NCBI RefSeq assembly: GCF_000016525.1
Contig: NC_009515.1
Span: forward strand, 1,514,501 to 1,578,500
Length of the DNA: 64,000 nt
Direction: 5' to 3'
DNA from: Methanobrevibacter smithii ATCC 35061
Lineage (GTDB): Archaea; Methanobacteriota; Methanobacteria; Methanobacteriales; Methanobacteriaceae
Below are positions 8,482 through 17,279 of this stretch, piece by piece. Both the position numbers and the translations under genes were made by a program. Every line of letters starts with the position of its first letter. Position 1 is the stretch's first letter. The notes under the pieces are model-generated. The model was not told the origin of the DNA and did not search any database. It worked only from the letters and a program-made list of their open reading frames with translations.

Positions 8482-9822
8482 ATGAAATTGAGTTTTACCA
8501 AAAATAATGATGTTGACAGTGAAGACATTGCAAATAAAGTACAGACTTTTGAAAATATAGTAGGTAGTTCTCTTGTTCAAAAATTAATCAAAGCAGCAAC
8601 TGTAAAATGTAAAAAGTGTGGAAAAAATCGTTTGGAAGTTGCAATTGATTATTATTTAGGTAAAAGGTCAGATATCTGTTTAAAATGTAGATTGCTTGTT
8701 CCTGTAATTAAAACAGTTGTCGGAAACAGCATCAGTATTTTTGGGATGTCAGAAAAAGAATTGATTGATTTGATGCAGGATTCATACTGGACTAAAGGAC
8801 TGGTCAGTGTAATAAAAGGGCTTGGAGAAACAGGAATTGAAAAGCCGTTTGTTCCTGCAGCACCTCTTCAGGTTCAGTGGGATTTAACAGACAGTGAACT
8901 GTGCTTTGAGCAGATACATGATGAAATAGATAAATTAGCTGATTTTGGAGTTGCACACATTACATTTATCGGAGAAGTTGATTCAACATTCATTAAACAT
9001 GCAGATGATGTTGGAATGTATCCCTGCTTAACAGGCAATGGATTTAATCTGGAAAAAATTGATAAATATGTTGATGCAGGAGTTAAATTTGTAGACATTT
9101 CTCTGGAAAGCGTTAATCCCCAAACTCATAATGAAAAATTGGGAATTGATAATTTATGGGAAAATGCAGTTGAATCCATTAAAAAGTACAATGAAAAGGA
9201 TGTTTATGTGGAGGTTTCAACAGAAGTGACTCAGGATAATCTTTTGGAAATTCCTCAAATAATCGAGCTTTTAAAGCAGTTAGGTGTCGGATGGTATAAA
9301 CTGGATGTTGTCAATGGAGATTTGACTGATAATCAGAGACTGGAACTATTTAAGCTAATTTATATGGAAAATATTAACGGGGATATGCAGATACTAACCA
9401 ATGATCCTCAGTTGGGGGATGTTGCCTCAACAATCATGTGCAATGGAATGAATATGATTCCAACTCATTTTTTTAATTTGGACTATGACAAACAAGCAAT
9501 GAAAGAACTTGGAAATTATATTGGAAGCTGCGGAGCTGGAAGATTTTACATGGCAATAGATGGAAAAGGGAATATTTATCCATGCGAATATTTCCGTGAT
9601 TTGAAAATAGCCAATATCCGTGATGATTTGGACACTATGTGGCTAAATAATGATATCTTATTGAAGCTTAGAAATAGAAGCCTTTTAAAAGGAAAGTGCG
9701 GATGCTGTGAATCCAAATATATATGTGGGGGATGTCGTAAAAGAGCATTTGCGGAAAATAATGATTATTTGGCTGAAGATAAGAACTGTTTAAAAGATAT
9801 TAAGGAAAATCTTTTGGATTAA
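8482..9822 (+). CDS. SPASM-domain radical-SAM homologue lacking the CX3CX2C cluster motif
   Basis: A 446-aa protein. Residues 43-69 carry a four-Cys metal site (CxxC...CxxC). At 129-145 the protein reads LQVQWDLTDSELCFEQ, where radical-SAM enzymes have W-x-L-T-x-x-C-N-x-x-C-x-x-C. Only the last Cys (141) remains; the segment is shortened without breaking the frame. The TIM-barrel pattern continues (HITFIG-E in place of the usual GGEP; FVDISLES). The C-terminal SPASM domain is complete (~345-440): CGAGRFYMAIDGKGNIYPCEYF then GKCGCCESKYICGGCRKR...KNC. Such proteins usually modify peptides or cofactors; without the SAM cluster this one may be inactive or a binding protein. GGAGAG lies only 0-2 bases before the ATG but 6-8 before an in-frame TTG at 8488, which may be the true start. 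Confidence 0.8.
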   Translation: MKLSFTKNNDVDSEDIANKVQTFENIVGSSLVQKLIKAATVKCKKCGKNRLEVAIDYYLGKRSDICLKCRLLVPVIKTVVGNSISIFGMSEKELIDLMQDSYWTKGLVSVIKGLGETGIEKPFVPAAPLQVQWDLTDSELCFEQIHDEIDKLADFGVAHITFIGEVDSTFIKHADDVGMYPCLTGNGFNLEKIDKYVDAGVKFVDISLESVNPQTHNEKLGIDNLWENAVESIKKYNEKDVYVEVSTEVTQDNLLEIPQIIELLKQLGVGWYKLDVVNGDLTDNQRLELFKLIYMENINGDMQILTNDPQLGDVASTIMCNGMNMIPTHFFNLDYDKQAMKELGNYIGSCGAGRFYMAIDGKGNIYPCEYFRDLKIANIRDDLDTMWLNNDILLKLRNRSLLKGKCGCCESKYICGGCRKRAFAENNDYLAEDKNCLKDIKENLLD

Positions 9823-9840
9823 ACAATTTTTATTTAATCA

Positions 9841-9876
9841 ATATATTATAAATAGTTAGTTTAACAAATACTAACT
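9841..9876 (+). promoter_or_regulatory. TATA box and 7-bp inverted repeat before the DEAD-box helicase
   Basis: A TATATTATAAATA-like box (9842-9853) is followed by AGTTAGT (9854-9860) and its exact inverse ACTAACT (9870-9876). The repeat ends 3 bases before the ATG at 9880. No ribosome site is visible, so the mRNA is probably leaderless or nearly so. The inverted repeat could be an operator or a start-site hairpin. Confidence 0.5.
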
Positions 9877-9879
9877 GTA

Positions 9880-11169
9880 ATGAGTGATATAACATTTGAT
9901 GATTTTGAAATTTTAGCAGAAATTAAAAAATCAATAAAAGAAATGGGTTTTGAAGAGCCAAGTCCAATACAAGAATTAACTATTCCTGAGGCTCTTAAAG
10001 GAATTGATATAATAGGACAAGCACAAACAGGTACTGGAAAGACCCTGGCATTTACTGTTCCTTTGCTTCAAAAGATTTTTATTCCTGATAATTCTCCCCA
10101 GGCTATTGTTTTATGCCCTACAAGGGAGTTATGTATTCAGGTAGCTGGTGAAATTGGTAAAATAGGTTCACACATGAAAAAACTTAAAATTTTGCCGGTT
10201 TATGGTGGTCAGCCTATTGGAAGACAAATTAGAGTATTAAATAAAGGTGTTCATGTAGTTATCGGAACTCCAGGTCGTGTTTTGGATCATATTGAACGTA
10301 AAACTTTAGACTTAAAAGGAATTTCAACTGTAGTATTGGATGAAGCAGATGAAATGTTGGATATGGGTTTCAGAGAGGATATTGAAAAAATATTAAGACA
10401 CACTCCAAAGCAAAGGCAAACACTGCTTTTCTCAGCTACAATGCCTAAGGAAATTAAAAGAATTACTAAATTCTATCAGAAAAAGCCTAAACATTTAAAG
10501 GTAGCTCAAAGCCAGATGACTGTTCCGGAAATAACTCAGTACTATTTTGAAACAAAGGAAAAAGACAAACTTGAAAATTTAACTCGTTTGATTGATGTTT
10601 ATGATGTTAATTTAGGTTTGGTATTTTGTAACACTAAAAAAAGAGTTGACTGGGTTGCTAAAAACTTGAGAAACAGAGGATATGCAGCTGAGGGAATTCA
10701 TGGAGACATGAATCAGAAATCCCGTGATAAGGTTATGAACAAATTCCGTAACGGAAATATTGAAATTCTGATAGCTACTGATGTTGCTGCACGTGGAATC
10801 GATGTACCTAATGTTGAAGTGGTTGTTAACTATGATGTTCCTCAAAATCCTGAATACTATGTTCATAGAATCGGAAGGACAGGCAGGGCAGGTAATATGG
10901 GGTATGCATTTACCTTTGTTGCAGGTAAAGAAATCTATAGTTTAAGAACCATTAAAAAAGTAACCAAATCCAAAATCAAACAAAGAAAAATTCCGTCATA
11001 TAAGGAAATGGAATCTATTAAAAATACTCAGCTAATGAACAGCGTTAAAAACTCTATTGAAAAGGATAATTTGGAAAAATACGTAAAATTAGTTGAAGGA
11101 GCTATGGAAGAAGATTTTGATTCTGTAGACATAGCTGCTGCATTATTAAAAATGGTTAAGGAAAATTAA
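9880..11169 (+). CDS. DEAD-box RNA helicase
   Basis: A 429-aa ATP-dependent RNA helicase with all core motifs in order: the Q-motif region (FDDFEI...GFEEPSPIQ), Walker A AQTGTGKT (~46-53), PTRELC, TPGRVLDH, DEADEMLDMGF (~150), SAT, then in the second RecA domain LVFCNTKKR, ATDVAARGID and HRIGRTGRAG. The C-terminus adds about 70 residues without an RGG tail. Relatives (DeaD/CshA type) act in ribosome assembly and mRNA turnover, often raised in the cold. It is monocistronic and convergent with the HTH gene: its stop codon abuts that of the minus-strand gene with no bases between. Confidence 0.95.
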   Translation: MSDITFDDFEILAEIKKSIKEMGFEEPSPIQELTIPEALKGIDIIGQAQTGTGKTLAFTVPLLQKIFIPDNSPQAIVLCPTRELCIQVAGEIGKIGSHMKKLKILPVYGGQPIGRQIRVLNKGVHVVIGTPGRVLDHIERKTLDLKGISTVVLDEADEMLDMGFREDIEKILRHTPKQRQTLLFSATMPKEIKRITKFYQKKPKHLKVAQSQMTVPEITQYYFETKEKDKLENLTRLIDVYDVNLGLVFCNTKKRVDWVAKNLRNRGYAAEGIHGDMNQKSRDKVMNKFRNGNIEILIATDVAARGIDVPNVEVVVNYDVPQNPEYYVHRIGRTGRAGNMGYAFTFVAGKEIYSLRTIKKVTKSKIKQRKIPSYKEMESIKNTQLMNSVKNSIEKDNLEKYVKLVEGAMEEDFDSVDIAAALLKMVKEN

Positions 11170-11973
11170 TTATTTTCCACCATCAATAATATCGAATTTT
11201 ATTTTTTGTTCTTCAAGTTCACGGGTAAAAGCTTTGGTCATATCTCCGACACATAATGCCAAAACGTTTAATCCTTTACGGGCAGCATTAGCTGTAGCTT
11301 GAGGAGCGGCATATTCAATGGTAACCGGGAGATTTAACATATTGGCTACTGCTCTGGAAACAGTTCCTGCAATAGCTACTCTGTCTATTTTTTTACCTGT
11401 AGTTGTTCCCTGTTCATAAACACTTTTAATTAATTCCAGGTTAACTTTATCGGATCCACCTTCTTTAATGGTAGGCAAATTAATAACAACAGCTTCTCCA
11501 ATGGTCATGTCGATTAAACCGGTAAGATTACTTAATGCCACATCACAGCCTTTTGCAGCATCTCCTAAAACAACACCAGTTGCATCTTCTTCTTTTTTAT
11601 GAGCATATAAAACACCAGAGTCCATATAAAGACCAACAATTTCATCTTTTTTAAGATCTTCTTTTGCAATAGCCGGCCAAACAGTTTTATAATGATTCAT
11701 GGTTTCCAAAACAGAATCAGAGTATTTTCTAAGAGAAATAGCATCTCTTTTAACTTTGTCAATACCTTTTTGAGTAATTTTATATGGTGATCTGCCATCT
11801 TTAGATGTTATATACTCTTGTTCAATAAGTGTCTTAATATTTTCTGAAACAGCCTGAATGGTGATACCTAAAGTTTCAGCCAAATCCTTTTGTTTGAGAT
11901 GTGGGTTTTGCTTTGAGATTTCACTTAAAATTTGAAAATGTGTTAAGGCACCTCTTTTTTTAAATGCTTTCAT
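11170..11973 (-). CDS. Winged-helix transcriptional regulator with C-terminal ligand-type domain
   Basis: A 267-aa protein. Residues ~8-75 form a winged helix (LKQKDLAETLGITIQAVSENIKTLIEQEYI then a SPYKITQKG wing). The remaining ~190 residues form an alpha/beta domain rich in Gly and Val with no enzyme motif I recognise. The architecture is found in a conserved archaeal family of predicted regulators; the target and ligand are unknown. GAGGA lies upstream of the ATG. It is the last gene of the hemD-to-recJ minus-strand run, 56 bases after the DHH gene. Confidence 0.75.
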   Translation of the reverse strand: MKAFKKRGALTHFQILSEISKQNPHLKQKDLAETLGITIQAVSENIKTLIEQEYITSKDGRSPYKITQKGIDKVKRDAISLRKYSDSVLETMNHYKTVWPAIAKEDLKKDEIVGLYMDSGVLYAHKKEEDATGVVLGDAAKGCDVALSNLTGLIDMTIGEAVVINLPTIKEGGSDKVNLELIKSVYEQGTTTGKKIDRVAIAGTVSRAVANMLNLPVTIEYAAPQATANAARKGLNVLALCVGDMTKAFTRELEEQKIKFDIIDGGK

Positions 11974-12029
11974 TTTTTTTCATTCCTCAATTTTTTTCAA
12001 TGATAATTAATTTTGATTTAATGTTATAT

Positions 12030-13451
12030 TTAATTTGCTATTTTTCCTTGTAATTTTCTATTAAATTTATCAAGGAATTCTGATTTTTTTTCATTTGGAA
12101 TGTAAGCACCGCAAGCTATTGCATGGCCTCCTCCGGTACCTCCAACTTCTTTTGCGATTTCACGCATCATGTTACCGAAATGAATTCCGTCATAGGCAAG
12201 GAGTTTGGAGCATCTAAGTGAGACTTTGATTTGGTTATTTTTAGGTTTGCTAAATCCTAAAATAGGTTTTTTCCAATTACAGTAACCTAAAACCCTACCT
12301 GTTATTGTACCGATGATATTGGAAGCTATGTCTTCATCAAAGTCACTGCAGTCAAAATATTGAAAATTGTCAAGTTCAATAATTTCGGAATGATAATTGT
12401 CTGCAACTTTGCTGATGGAAGTGGCCAGATTATACTTGTGTGTTTTGCTGACTTCTTCTAAGGCATCAAGAGCAACAAGTCGGTCTCCTTTAATAATATC
12501 TACTCCAATAGCTTCTTTTCGGTTTCTGCCGCAGGCATTCATAGCTGTTGAAAACTCAGAACCGTCTCTTAAAAAGCTTCCTTCCTCTTCATTTAAAAAA
12601 GTGTATGCATCTCCCACAATCAATTTTGGAACATATTTGAGGTATTTTGGAGGAACTCTTTTGGAAATCATTCTGCTTAAAAATTTTTTGATTTCCATTT
12701 TATCCTCTTCAGTTACCTCAGATAATGTTTTTCTGTTGTGTTTTTCATCAACTCCCAATTCTTCCAAAACAACTTTAGCTTCCTGCTGATTGTTAGTTAT
12801 CGGTAACTTGACATCACTGAAATAGGATAGTGCAACATATAGCGGTCTGGTACTGCGTCCGTAGATGTTCAAATCATTTTTAGTCACTTTTAGAAGACCT
12901 TCATTAATTGCATCTTCCTGGATAATTTCATTTAATCCTTCGAAATGTCCTGTTTTATTGTTTTGCATATCTCCGATAGCTGACAGAACACCGATCCAGC
13001 TTAAATCCTTAAAGCCAAATGTTTTAGCTAAAAAATAACATAATCCTCCACCGCAGACATAATATGATCCGTCAATACCGTAGAACATTGGATTGATTTC
13101 TAAATAAGTATATGCTTTGTCATTTTTATAGTTGATGTCTCTTAATGGCGGGTGGTGGTCTAAAATTAAGATTTTCTGGTCGTCTTTTGCATTTTTGTCA
13201 ACTCCCTGACCTGAACCCAAATCTGAAAAAATTGTCAGTTTATGGTCTAAATCTAGGTCTTCTATTTCATCAAGATTGACAAATTCAATTTCATAATCCT
13301 TGTTTAAACGGTCCAATATTATAGATAGGATTGCACCGGAGCAGATTCCGTCGCAGTCAGTGTGTGTATAAATTTTAATGTCATTGCTGGATTCAATTAA
13401 CTCTTTGGCTTCAAGAAACTGCTCCTGCATTCCGCATGGTATTTCCATCAT
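12030..13451 (-). CDS. Archaeal RecJ-like DHH phosphoesterase/exonuclease
   Basis: A 473-aa DHH/DHHA1 protein. The motifs are THTDCDGICSGAIL (motif I, ~30), IFSDLGSGQG, LDHHPP (the DHH triad, ~96) and SAIGDM, with a C-terminal DHHA1 GGTGGGHAIACGAYIP (~445). These Asp and His residues bind the two metals of RecJ-type nucleases. Archaeal relatives act as single-strand nucleases, some of them bound to the GINS replication complex. Its ATG at 13451 overlaps the srp19 stop as ATGA, which indicates translational coupling; a second Met follows one codon later. Confidence 0.88.
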   Translation of the reverse strand: MMEIPCGMQEQFLEAKELIESSNDIKIYTHTDCDGICSGAILSIILDRLNKDYEIEFVNLDEIEDLDLDHKLTIFSDLGSGQGVDKNAKDDQKILILDHHPPLRDINYKNDKAYTYLEINPMFYGIDGSYYVCGGGLCYFLAKTFGFKDLSWIGVLSAIGDMQNNKTGHFEGLNEIIQEDAINEGLLKVTKNDLNIYGRSTRPLYVALSYFSDVKLPITNNQQEAKVVLEELGVDEKHNRKTLSEVTEEDKMEIKKFLSRMISKRVPPKYLKYVPKLIVGDAYTFLNEEEGSFLRDGSEFSTAMNACGRNRKEAIGVDIIKGDRLVALDALEEVSKTHKYNLATSISKVADNYHSEIIELDNFQYFDCSDFDEDIASNIIGTITGRVLGYCNWKKPILGFSKPKNNQIKVSLRCSKLLAYDGIHFGNMMREIAKEVGGTGGGHAIACGAYIPNEKKSEFLDKFNRKLQGKIAN

Positions 13452-13717
13452 TGTTTTATTTCCTGTAGTTTTAAACTAATTTCCTTTAAAAGCTCTAATT
13501 TAGGTTTGTCACTTTCAACTAAGATACGTCCTGATTTTTCATACCATTTGCCAGGATATGACCTTTCTTTTTGAGTGCTGTAAGGTAAATTAAGTCTTTT
13601 TAGAGCTTTTTCAATATCCTGTAATTTTGGTTCTTCTACAGCTATTTCTTTTGATACCTTTCTGCCCTCATTTAAAGAGAGGTTTTTATCCAAGTACTGT
13701 GGCCATACTGTAATCAT
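13448..13717 (-). CDS. srp19: Signal recognition particle protein SRP19
   Basis: An 89-aa basic protein matching archaeal SRP19. It has the N-terminal VWPQYLDKNLSLNEGRKV block, a LPYSTQKERSYPGKWYEKSGR loop and a helical C-terminus. SRP19 binds SRP RNA helices 6 and 8 so that SRP54 can bind, for co-translational membrane targeting. AAGGTGAA at 13723-13730 precedes the ATG. It follows glf after 18 bases and overlaps the recJ-like gene by 4. Confidence 0.95.
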   Translation of the reverse strand: MITVWPQYLDKNLSLNEGRKVSKEIAVEEPKLQDIEKALKRLNLPYSTQKERSYPGKWYEKSGRILVESDKPKLELLKEISLKLQEIKQ

Positions 13718-13735
13718 ATTAATTCACCTTCAAAT

Positions 13736-14830
13736 TTAATGATTCTTTTTTATTTGTGTTTCAAATATTTCTAAAGCGTTTTTAACAACTAAATCCATAT
13801 TGTAGTATTTGTATTGAGCTAGACGTCCTGCAAATATTACATTTTCCTCATTATCCATTTCTTTTTTGTATTGCTGGAATTTGTCAAGGTATTCTTGGGT
13901 AGGATATGGGTAGCATAATTCTCCGTTGAATCCAGGATATTCCTTCATAATTGCAGTTTTGCCTTCAACATCCTGCATTGTTAATTTTTTAAACTCTGTA
14001 ATACGTGTAAAGTATGGATGATTTGGATAATTAACAACACCAACTTCCTGATAGGAATCTTCGTCTAAAACTTCATATACAAAGTTCAGACATCTGTATA
14101 ATAATTCCCCGTATTTGTAATTGTAGAAATAGTCAATAGGTCCTGTGTAGATTAATGTATCATATTCTATGTCTTTTAAATAATCCTTATAGTCAGTATT
14201 CAGAACCACCTTGATTTTATCATTGTCAATCATTTTTTCACACATTTTGGTAAATCCCTCTTTCGGCATTCCCTGATATGTGTCTTCAAAGTATCTTGTG
14301 TCGTGATTGAACCTGAAGGGGATTCTTGAAATTACTGAAGGGTCAAGATTGGCTGCTGAAGTTCCCCACTGTTTTTGAGTGTAGTTTTTAAAAAGCTTAT
14401 TGTAAATGTCACGACCTGCATTTTTTAAAACAACATCTTCACTTGATTTGATTTCATCAATATCTTCTTTATGCTCTTCAATCCATTTTTTCATAGATTC
14501 TTCATCTAAATCAAGACCATATAAAGCATTTAAAGTATCAATACAAATAGGCATAGGTACTAATTTTCCACCTACATTACTTAAAACGTGATGTTCATAG
14601 TCTAACCATTCAGTAAATTCGGACAGGTATTCGTAAACGATTTTTTCATTGGTATGGAAGATATGAGGTCCGTATTTTTGTATTAAAATGCCGTCTTCAT
14701 AGAAATCATAAATATTTCCTCCGATATGATTTCTTTTTTCAATAATCAGAACTTCTTCATTAAGCTGGTTAGCTATTCTTTCAGCGATTGTTAAACCGGA
14801 AAGGCCAGCTCCAACAATTACATATTTCAT
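13736..14830 (-). CDS. glf: UDP-galactopyranose mutase
   Basis: A 364-aa flavoenzyme of typical length. It converts UDP-galactopyranose to UDP-galactofuranose for surface glycans. The N-terminal FAD-binding motif is VGAGLSGLTIAER, then EKRNHIGGNIYD and YGPHIFHTN. Further conserved segments are KQWGTSAANLDPSVISRIPFRF, RYFEDTYQGMPKEGF and the C-terminal FAGRLAQYKYYNMDLVVKNAL. It lies six bases downstream of a family-2 glycosyltransferase, which may use its product or extend the same glycan. Confidence 0.96.
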   Translation of the reverse strand: MKYVIVGAGLSGLTIAERIANQLNEEVLIIEKRNHIGGNIYDFYEDGILIQKYGPHIFHTNEKIVYEYLSEFTEWLDYEHHVLSNVGGKLVPMPICIDTLNALYGLDLDEESMKKWIEEHKEDIDEIKSSEDVVLKNAGRDIYNKLFKNYTQKQWGTSAANLDPSVISRIPFRFNHDTRYFEDTYQGMPKEGFTKMCEKMIDNDKIKVVLNTDYKDYLKDIEYDTLIYTGPIDYFYNYKYGELLYRCLNFVYEVLDEDSYQEVGVVNYPNHPYFTRITEFKKLTMQDVEGKTAIMKEYPGFNGELCYPYPTQEYLDKFQQYKKEMDNEENVIFAGRLAQYKYYNMDLVVKNALEIFETQIKKNH

Positions 14831-14836
14831 TAATAT

Positions 14837-15940
14837 TTACTCCTTGTGTATTTTAATTGCAGATTCAATAGCTGTTGTCATGGAAGATAATAACATTTTG
14901 GTTTTCAGATCGCTTTTATGAATCCTTTTAAGTTTTTCCACTTTGCTTAACAGTAATTTGTTTTCACTTTTGGTAAACGGTGAATTTTTCCATGTATGCA
15001 TCCAGTAAATTAAGTGAGGGTTAACTGAAATTGTTTGAATATCTTTGGAAAACCTTTCAGTACACTGTCTGGCATAAATATAGGAGTCCATTAAATCACT
15101 GAGGAATCTGACATTTACATTATTGGTAATGGACTTGTCATCAGGCAAATCACGTACATAATAGTCATAGCACATGAAATTATTCAAATATACAATTCCG
15201 TCAGCTTTAAGGAGAGTTTCTAAGGTAAATGCTAAATCGTCCCCGGAAACAAATGGCTGATAACGGATATTTTTATCCATAATTAGTTCTCTTTTAAATA
15301 TTTTACTCCATACAGAAGGCGCCATTTTCAATAAATCAGGTTCTTCCTTTATGCTTTTGACATGGATAACATCAACGGGACTGTTTCTTTCATATTTTCC
15401 CTGAATCTTTTTACCGTATAGTGCATGTTCCAGAATGTGGTCCCAAACATAATCAGGAACATTTAAAGGATTTGCTGTTTCAAATGTTTCATCAGGATAT
15501 GCACTTTTTAAATCATCCAAATAAGGGGAATATGATTTTTGAATAGTTTCACCATAAGTATAGATTCTTCTGAATCTTCCAAAAGCCATATCTGCATCAT
15601 ACTTGGTTACTGCATTGTATAATACTTCACAGGCATCTAATGTGTATCTGTCATCTGGATCTAAAAACATAATGTAATCGCCGCTGCACTCTTCAATACC
15701 TCTGTTACGGGGACCATTGGCTGCACCGGTATTTTTTTCCAGGTGGATGGCTTTGCAGCAGTCGTATTTCTCATCATATTCATCAATAATCTTTCCACTT
15801 TCATCAGTAGAACAGTCGTCTACCATAATGATTTCTAAATTTTCATTTCCTATTGTTTGGTTGATTAAAGAATCAATTCCTCCTCTTAAATGAGGGCCGA
15901 CATTAAAAATAGGTAGAATAATACTTATTTTATCTTCCAT
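14837..15940 (-). CDS. Family 2 glycosyltransferase
   Basis: A 367-aa GT-A glycosyltransferase. It begins ISIILPIFNVGPHLRGGIDSLINQ, then has IIMVDDCSTDESG (nucleotide binding), NRGIEECSGDYIMFLDPDDRY (the DxD-type metal site, ~95) and a FVSGDDLAFTLETL acceptor-side segment (~235). No membrane helix is seen. It overlaps the end of hemD by 11 bases and is followed directly by glf, so it probably works on a galactofuranose-containing surface glycan. Donor and acceptor cannot be told from sequence. Confidence 0.92.
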   Translation of the reverse strand: MEDKISIILPIFNVGPHLRGGIDSLINQTIGNENLEIIMVDDCSTDESGKIIDEYDEKYDCCKAIHLEKNTGAANGPRNRGIEECSGDYIMFLDPDDRYTLDACEVLYNAVTKYDADMAFGRFRRIYTYGETIQKSYSPYLDDLKSAYPDETFETANPLNVPDYVWDHILEHALYGKKIQGKYERNSPVDVIHVKSIKEEPDLLKMAPSVWSKIFKRELIMDKNIRYQPFVSGDDLAFTLETLLKADGIVYLNNFMCYDYYVRDLPDDKSITNNVNVRFLSDLMDSYIYARQCTERFSKDIQTISVNPHLIYWMHTWKNSPFTKSENKLLLSKVEKLKRIHKSDLKTKMLLSSMTTAIESAIKIHKE

Positions 15941-16703
15941 GTGAATTTCTCCAGGTTTTGAATAATAACTCCATCATATCACGAACAGTGTAAGTATCAG
16001 GATATATATAATTAATATTGTACTGGTCTAAAATTTTACCGGTAATGGGACCAATACAGACAGTTAATAAATTATTGGAAAGTAAATCAGCTAATTTTTC
16101 TTTGTTTTTAGATATTTTAAAGAAATTAGTAACAGTTAAAGGACTGGTAAAAGTAATTGCGTCAATTTCATTATTTTCTATTTTAGCTATCAAATCATTG
16201 ATTTTATCTTCATCCATTGGGAATAATGATTTGTAAGCTTCAGCAACTATAACTTTATTGTTAAGTTTTTCTAAGCCTTCAGGCAGAACAGGTCTTGCAG
16301 AAGCAGTTCTTGGAATTCCAATGGTCTGATTTGTAATATTTCTTTTTTCAAATTCCTCTAAAAGACCTTCTGCTGTAAAATCTTCAGGTATTAAATCAAC
16401 TTTAACGCCTTGTTCGCCGGCTATTTTTCCGGTTTTATTTCCAATTACAGCTACTTTGCAATCTAAATTTTTTAAAAAATCAGGATAAAAAAGATTTAGG
16501 GAAGTAATTGTAGTTGGAGAGGTAAAAACAATCCAATCCAGCAAATCTTTATTAGCTATTAAATTCTTTAAAGATTCGCTATTTACCGGTTTTAAATCTA
16601 AAGTAGGAGCTAGAACATATTGACCTCCTAACTCTTCAACAATCTTGCAGGCTGCTTTAGATCTGTCAGCAGGCCTTGTAATTGCAACAATGGGTCTTGA
16701 CAT
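15930..16703 (-). CDS. hemD: Uroporphyrinogen-III synthase
   Basis: A 257-aa protein. HemD closes hydroxymethylbilane to uroporphyrinogen III, which leads to F430, cobamides and siroheme in methanogens. Sequence marks: ITRPADRSKAACKIVEELGG at the N-terminus, DWIVFTSPTTITSL (~65), VIGNKTGKIAGEQG, IPRTASARPVLPEGL, AITFTSPLTVTNF and CIGPITGKIL. The family is poorly conserved but this two-lobed pattern with paired TSP segments is clear. It is the first gene of the minus-strand run; the promoter lies in 16704-16800. Confidence 0.93.
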   Translation of the reverse strand: MSRPIVAITRPADRSKAACKIVEELGGQYVLAPTLDLKPVNSESLKNLIANKDLLDWIVFTSPTTITSLNLFYPDFLKNLDCKVAVIGNKTGKIAGEQGVKVDLIPEDFTAEGLLEEFEKRNITNQTIGIPRTASARPVLPEGLEKLNNKVIVAEAYKSLFPMDEDKINDLIAKIENNEIDAITFTSPLTVTNFFKISKNKEKLADLLSNNLLTVCIGPITGKILDQYNINYIYPDTYTVRDMMELLFKTWRNSHGR

Positions 16704-16802
16704 TTAATTTACTCCAAATAATTTAATAATATTATAATTTTTGATTTTATTAGTTAATATTATTTATGTATTATTTGTTGTTAATAATTAAAAATTACAA
16801 AA

Positions 16803-16843
16803 TAGTAAAGTGAATTGCTACAAAGTAGTAAAGTAAACTGCTA
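16803..16843. repeat. Two 18-bp direct repeats, 23-bp period
   Basis: TAGTAAAGTGAATTGCTA (16803-16820) and TAGTAAAGTAAACTGCTA (16826-16843) match at 16 of 18 positions. A degraded third unit may follow near 16860-16880. They lie upstream of hemD and beside the broken GNAT fragment, so they could be operators of the lost toxin module or of hemD. Confidence 0.6.
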
Positions 16844-16879
16844 GAAAAAATTCATAGATTAGTCTATTGCTGTAGTAAC

Positions 16880-17119
16880 ATGGGGTTTAACTTCAAAATT
16901 GTTAATAAATGTTTTAAACACTTTGAAAACTTATGCATAATTGTCGTTTTATGTTTAGAATTGAGAAAATATATATGTATCAGATTTATATCAATAGATG
17001 CATACAATCATGAAAAAACAATAAATTTTAATACTAAAAATTTATTCGAAGTTTTACAATACTCTAAAAACAAGAATAAACTAACATTACTCATGTATCG
17101 GGATTTATGCCAAAAATAA
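16880..17119 (+). pseudogene. C-terminal remnant of a GNAT acetyltransferase (toxin type)
   Basis: The 79-codon frame has no plausible start signal. Its second half reads like the end of a GNAT protein: IRFISIDAYNHEKTINF-N-TKN-L-FEVLQ then LTLLMYRDL, matching the common R-F-I-x-V-D-A-Y-N...F-Y-x-K-N-G-F...M-Y-x-D-L pattern with two key positions changed (Y to N, G to L). The N-terminal half of such a GNAT is found on the opposite strand at 17269-17445. The two pieces flank an intact antitoxin-like gene, so a GNAT module was broken and rearranged here. Confidence 0.6.
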
Positions 17120-17129
17120 TTAAAAAAAA

Positions 17130-17279
17130 TTATCTTTTAAATTCAATTTGTTCAAAAGTTTTTTTTGCTCTTTTTAAAGCTTTAATTTCCTCTTCAGTTG
17201 AAGGAATATTTAATTTTTGAATAAATCTATCTGCATCATCACCTGTTAATGTTGGAGTTGGTTCTACTTTAGTTGCCAT
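17130..17279 (-). CDS. Small antitoxin-like protein
   Basis: A 49-aa protein, MATKVEPTPTLTGDDADRF then QKLNIPSTEEEIKALKRAKKTFEQ. The ATG at 17279 has a strong AAGGAGA site at 17288-17294. Short proteins with a TPTL-x-G-x-D-A-x-R-F start and a charged helical tail occur as presumed antitoxins in archaea and bacteria. The GNAT fragments on both sides support that reading. No complete toxin partner is left. The gene itself looks intact, so it may persist as an orphan antitoxin. Confidence 0.6.
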   Translation of the reverse strand: MATKVEPTPTLTGDDADRFIQKLNIPSTEEEIKALKRAKKTFEQIEFKR

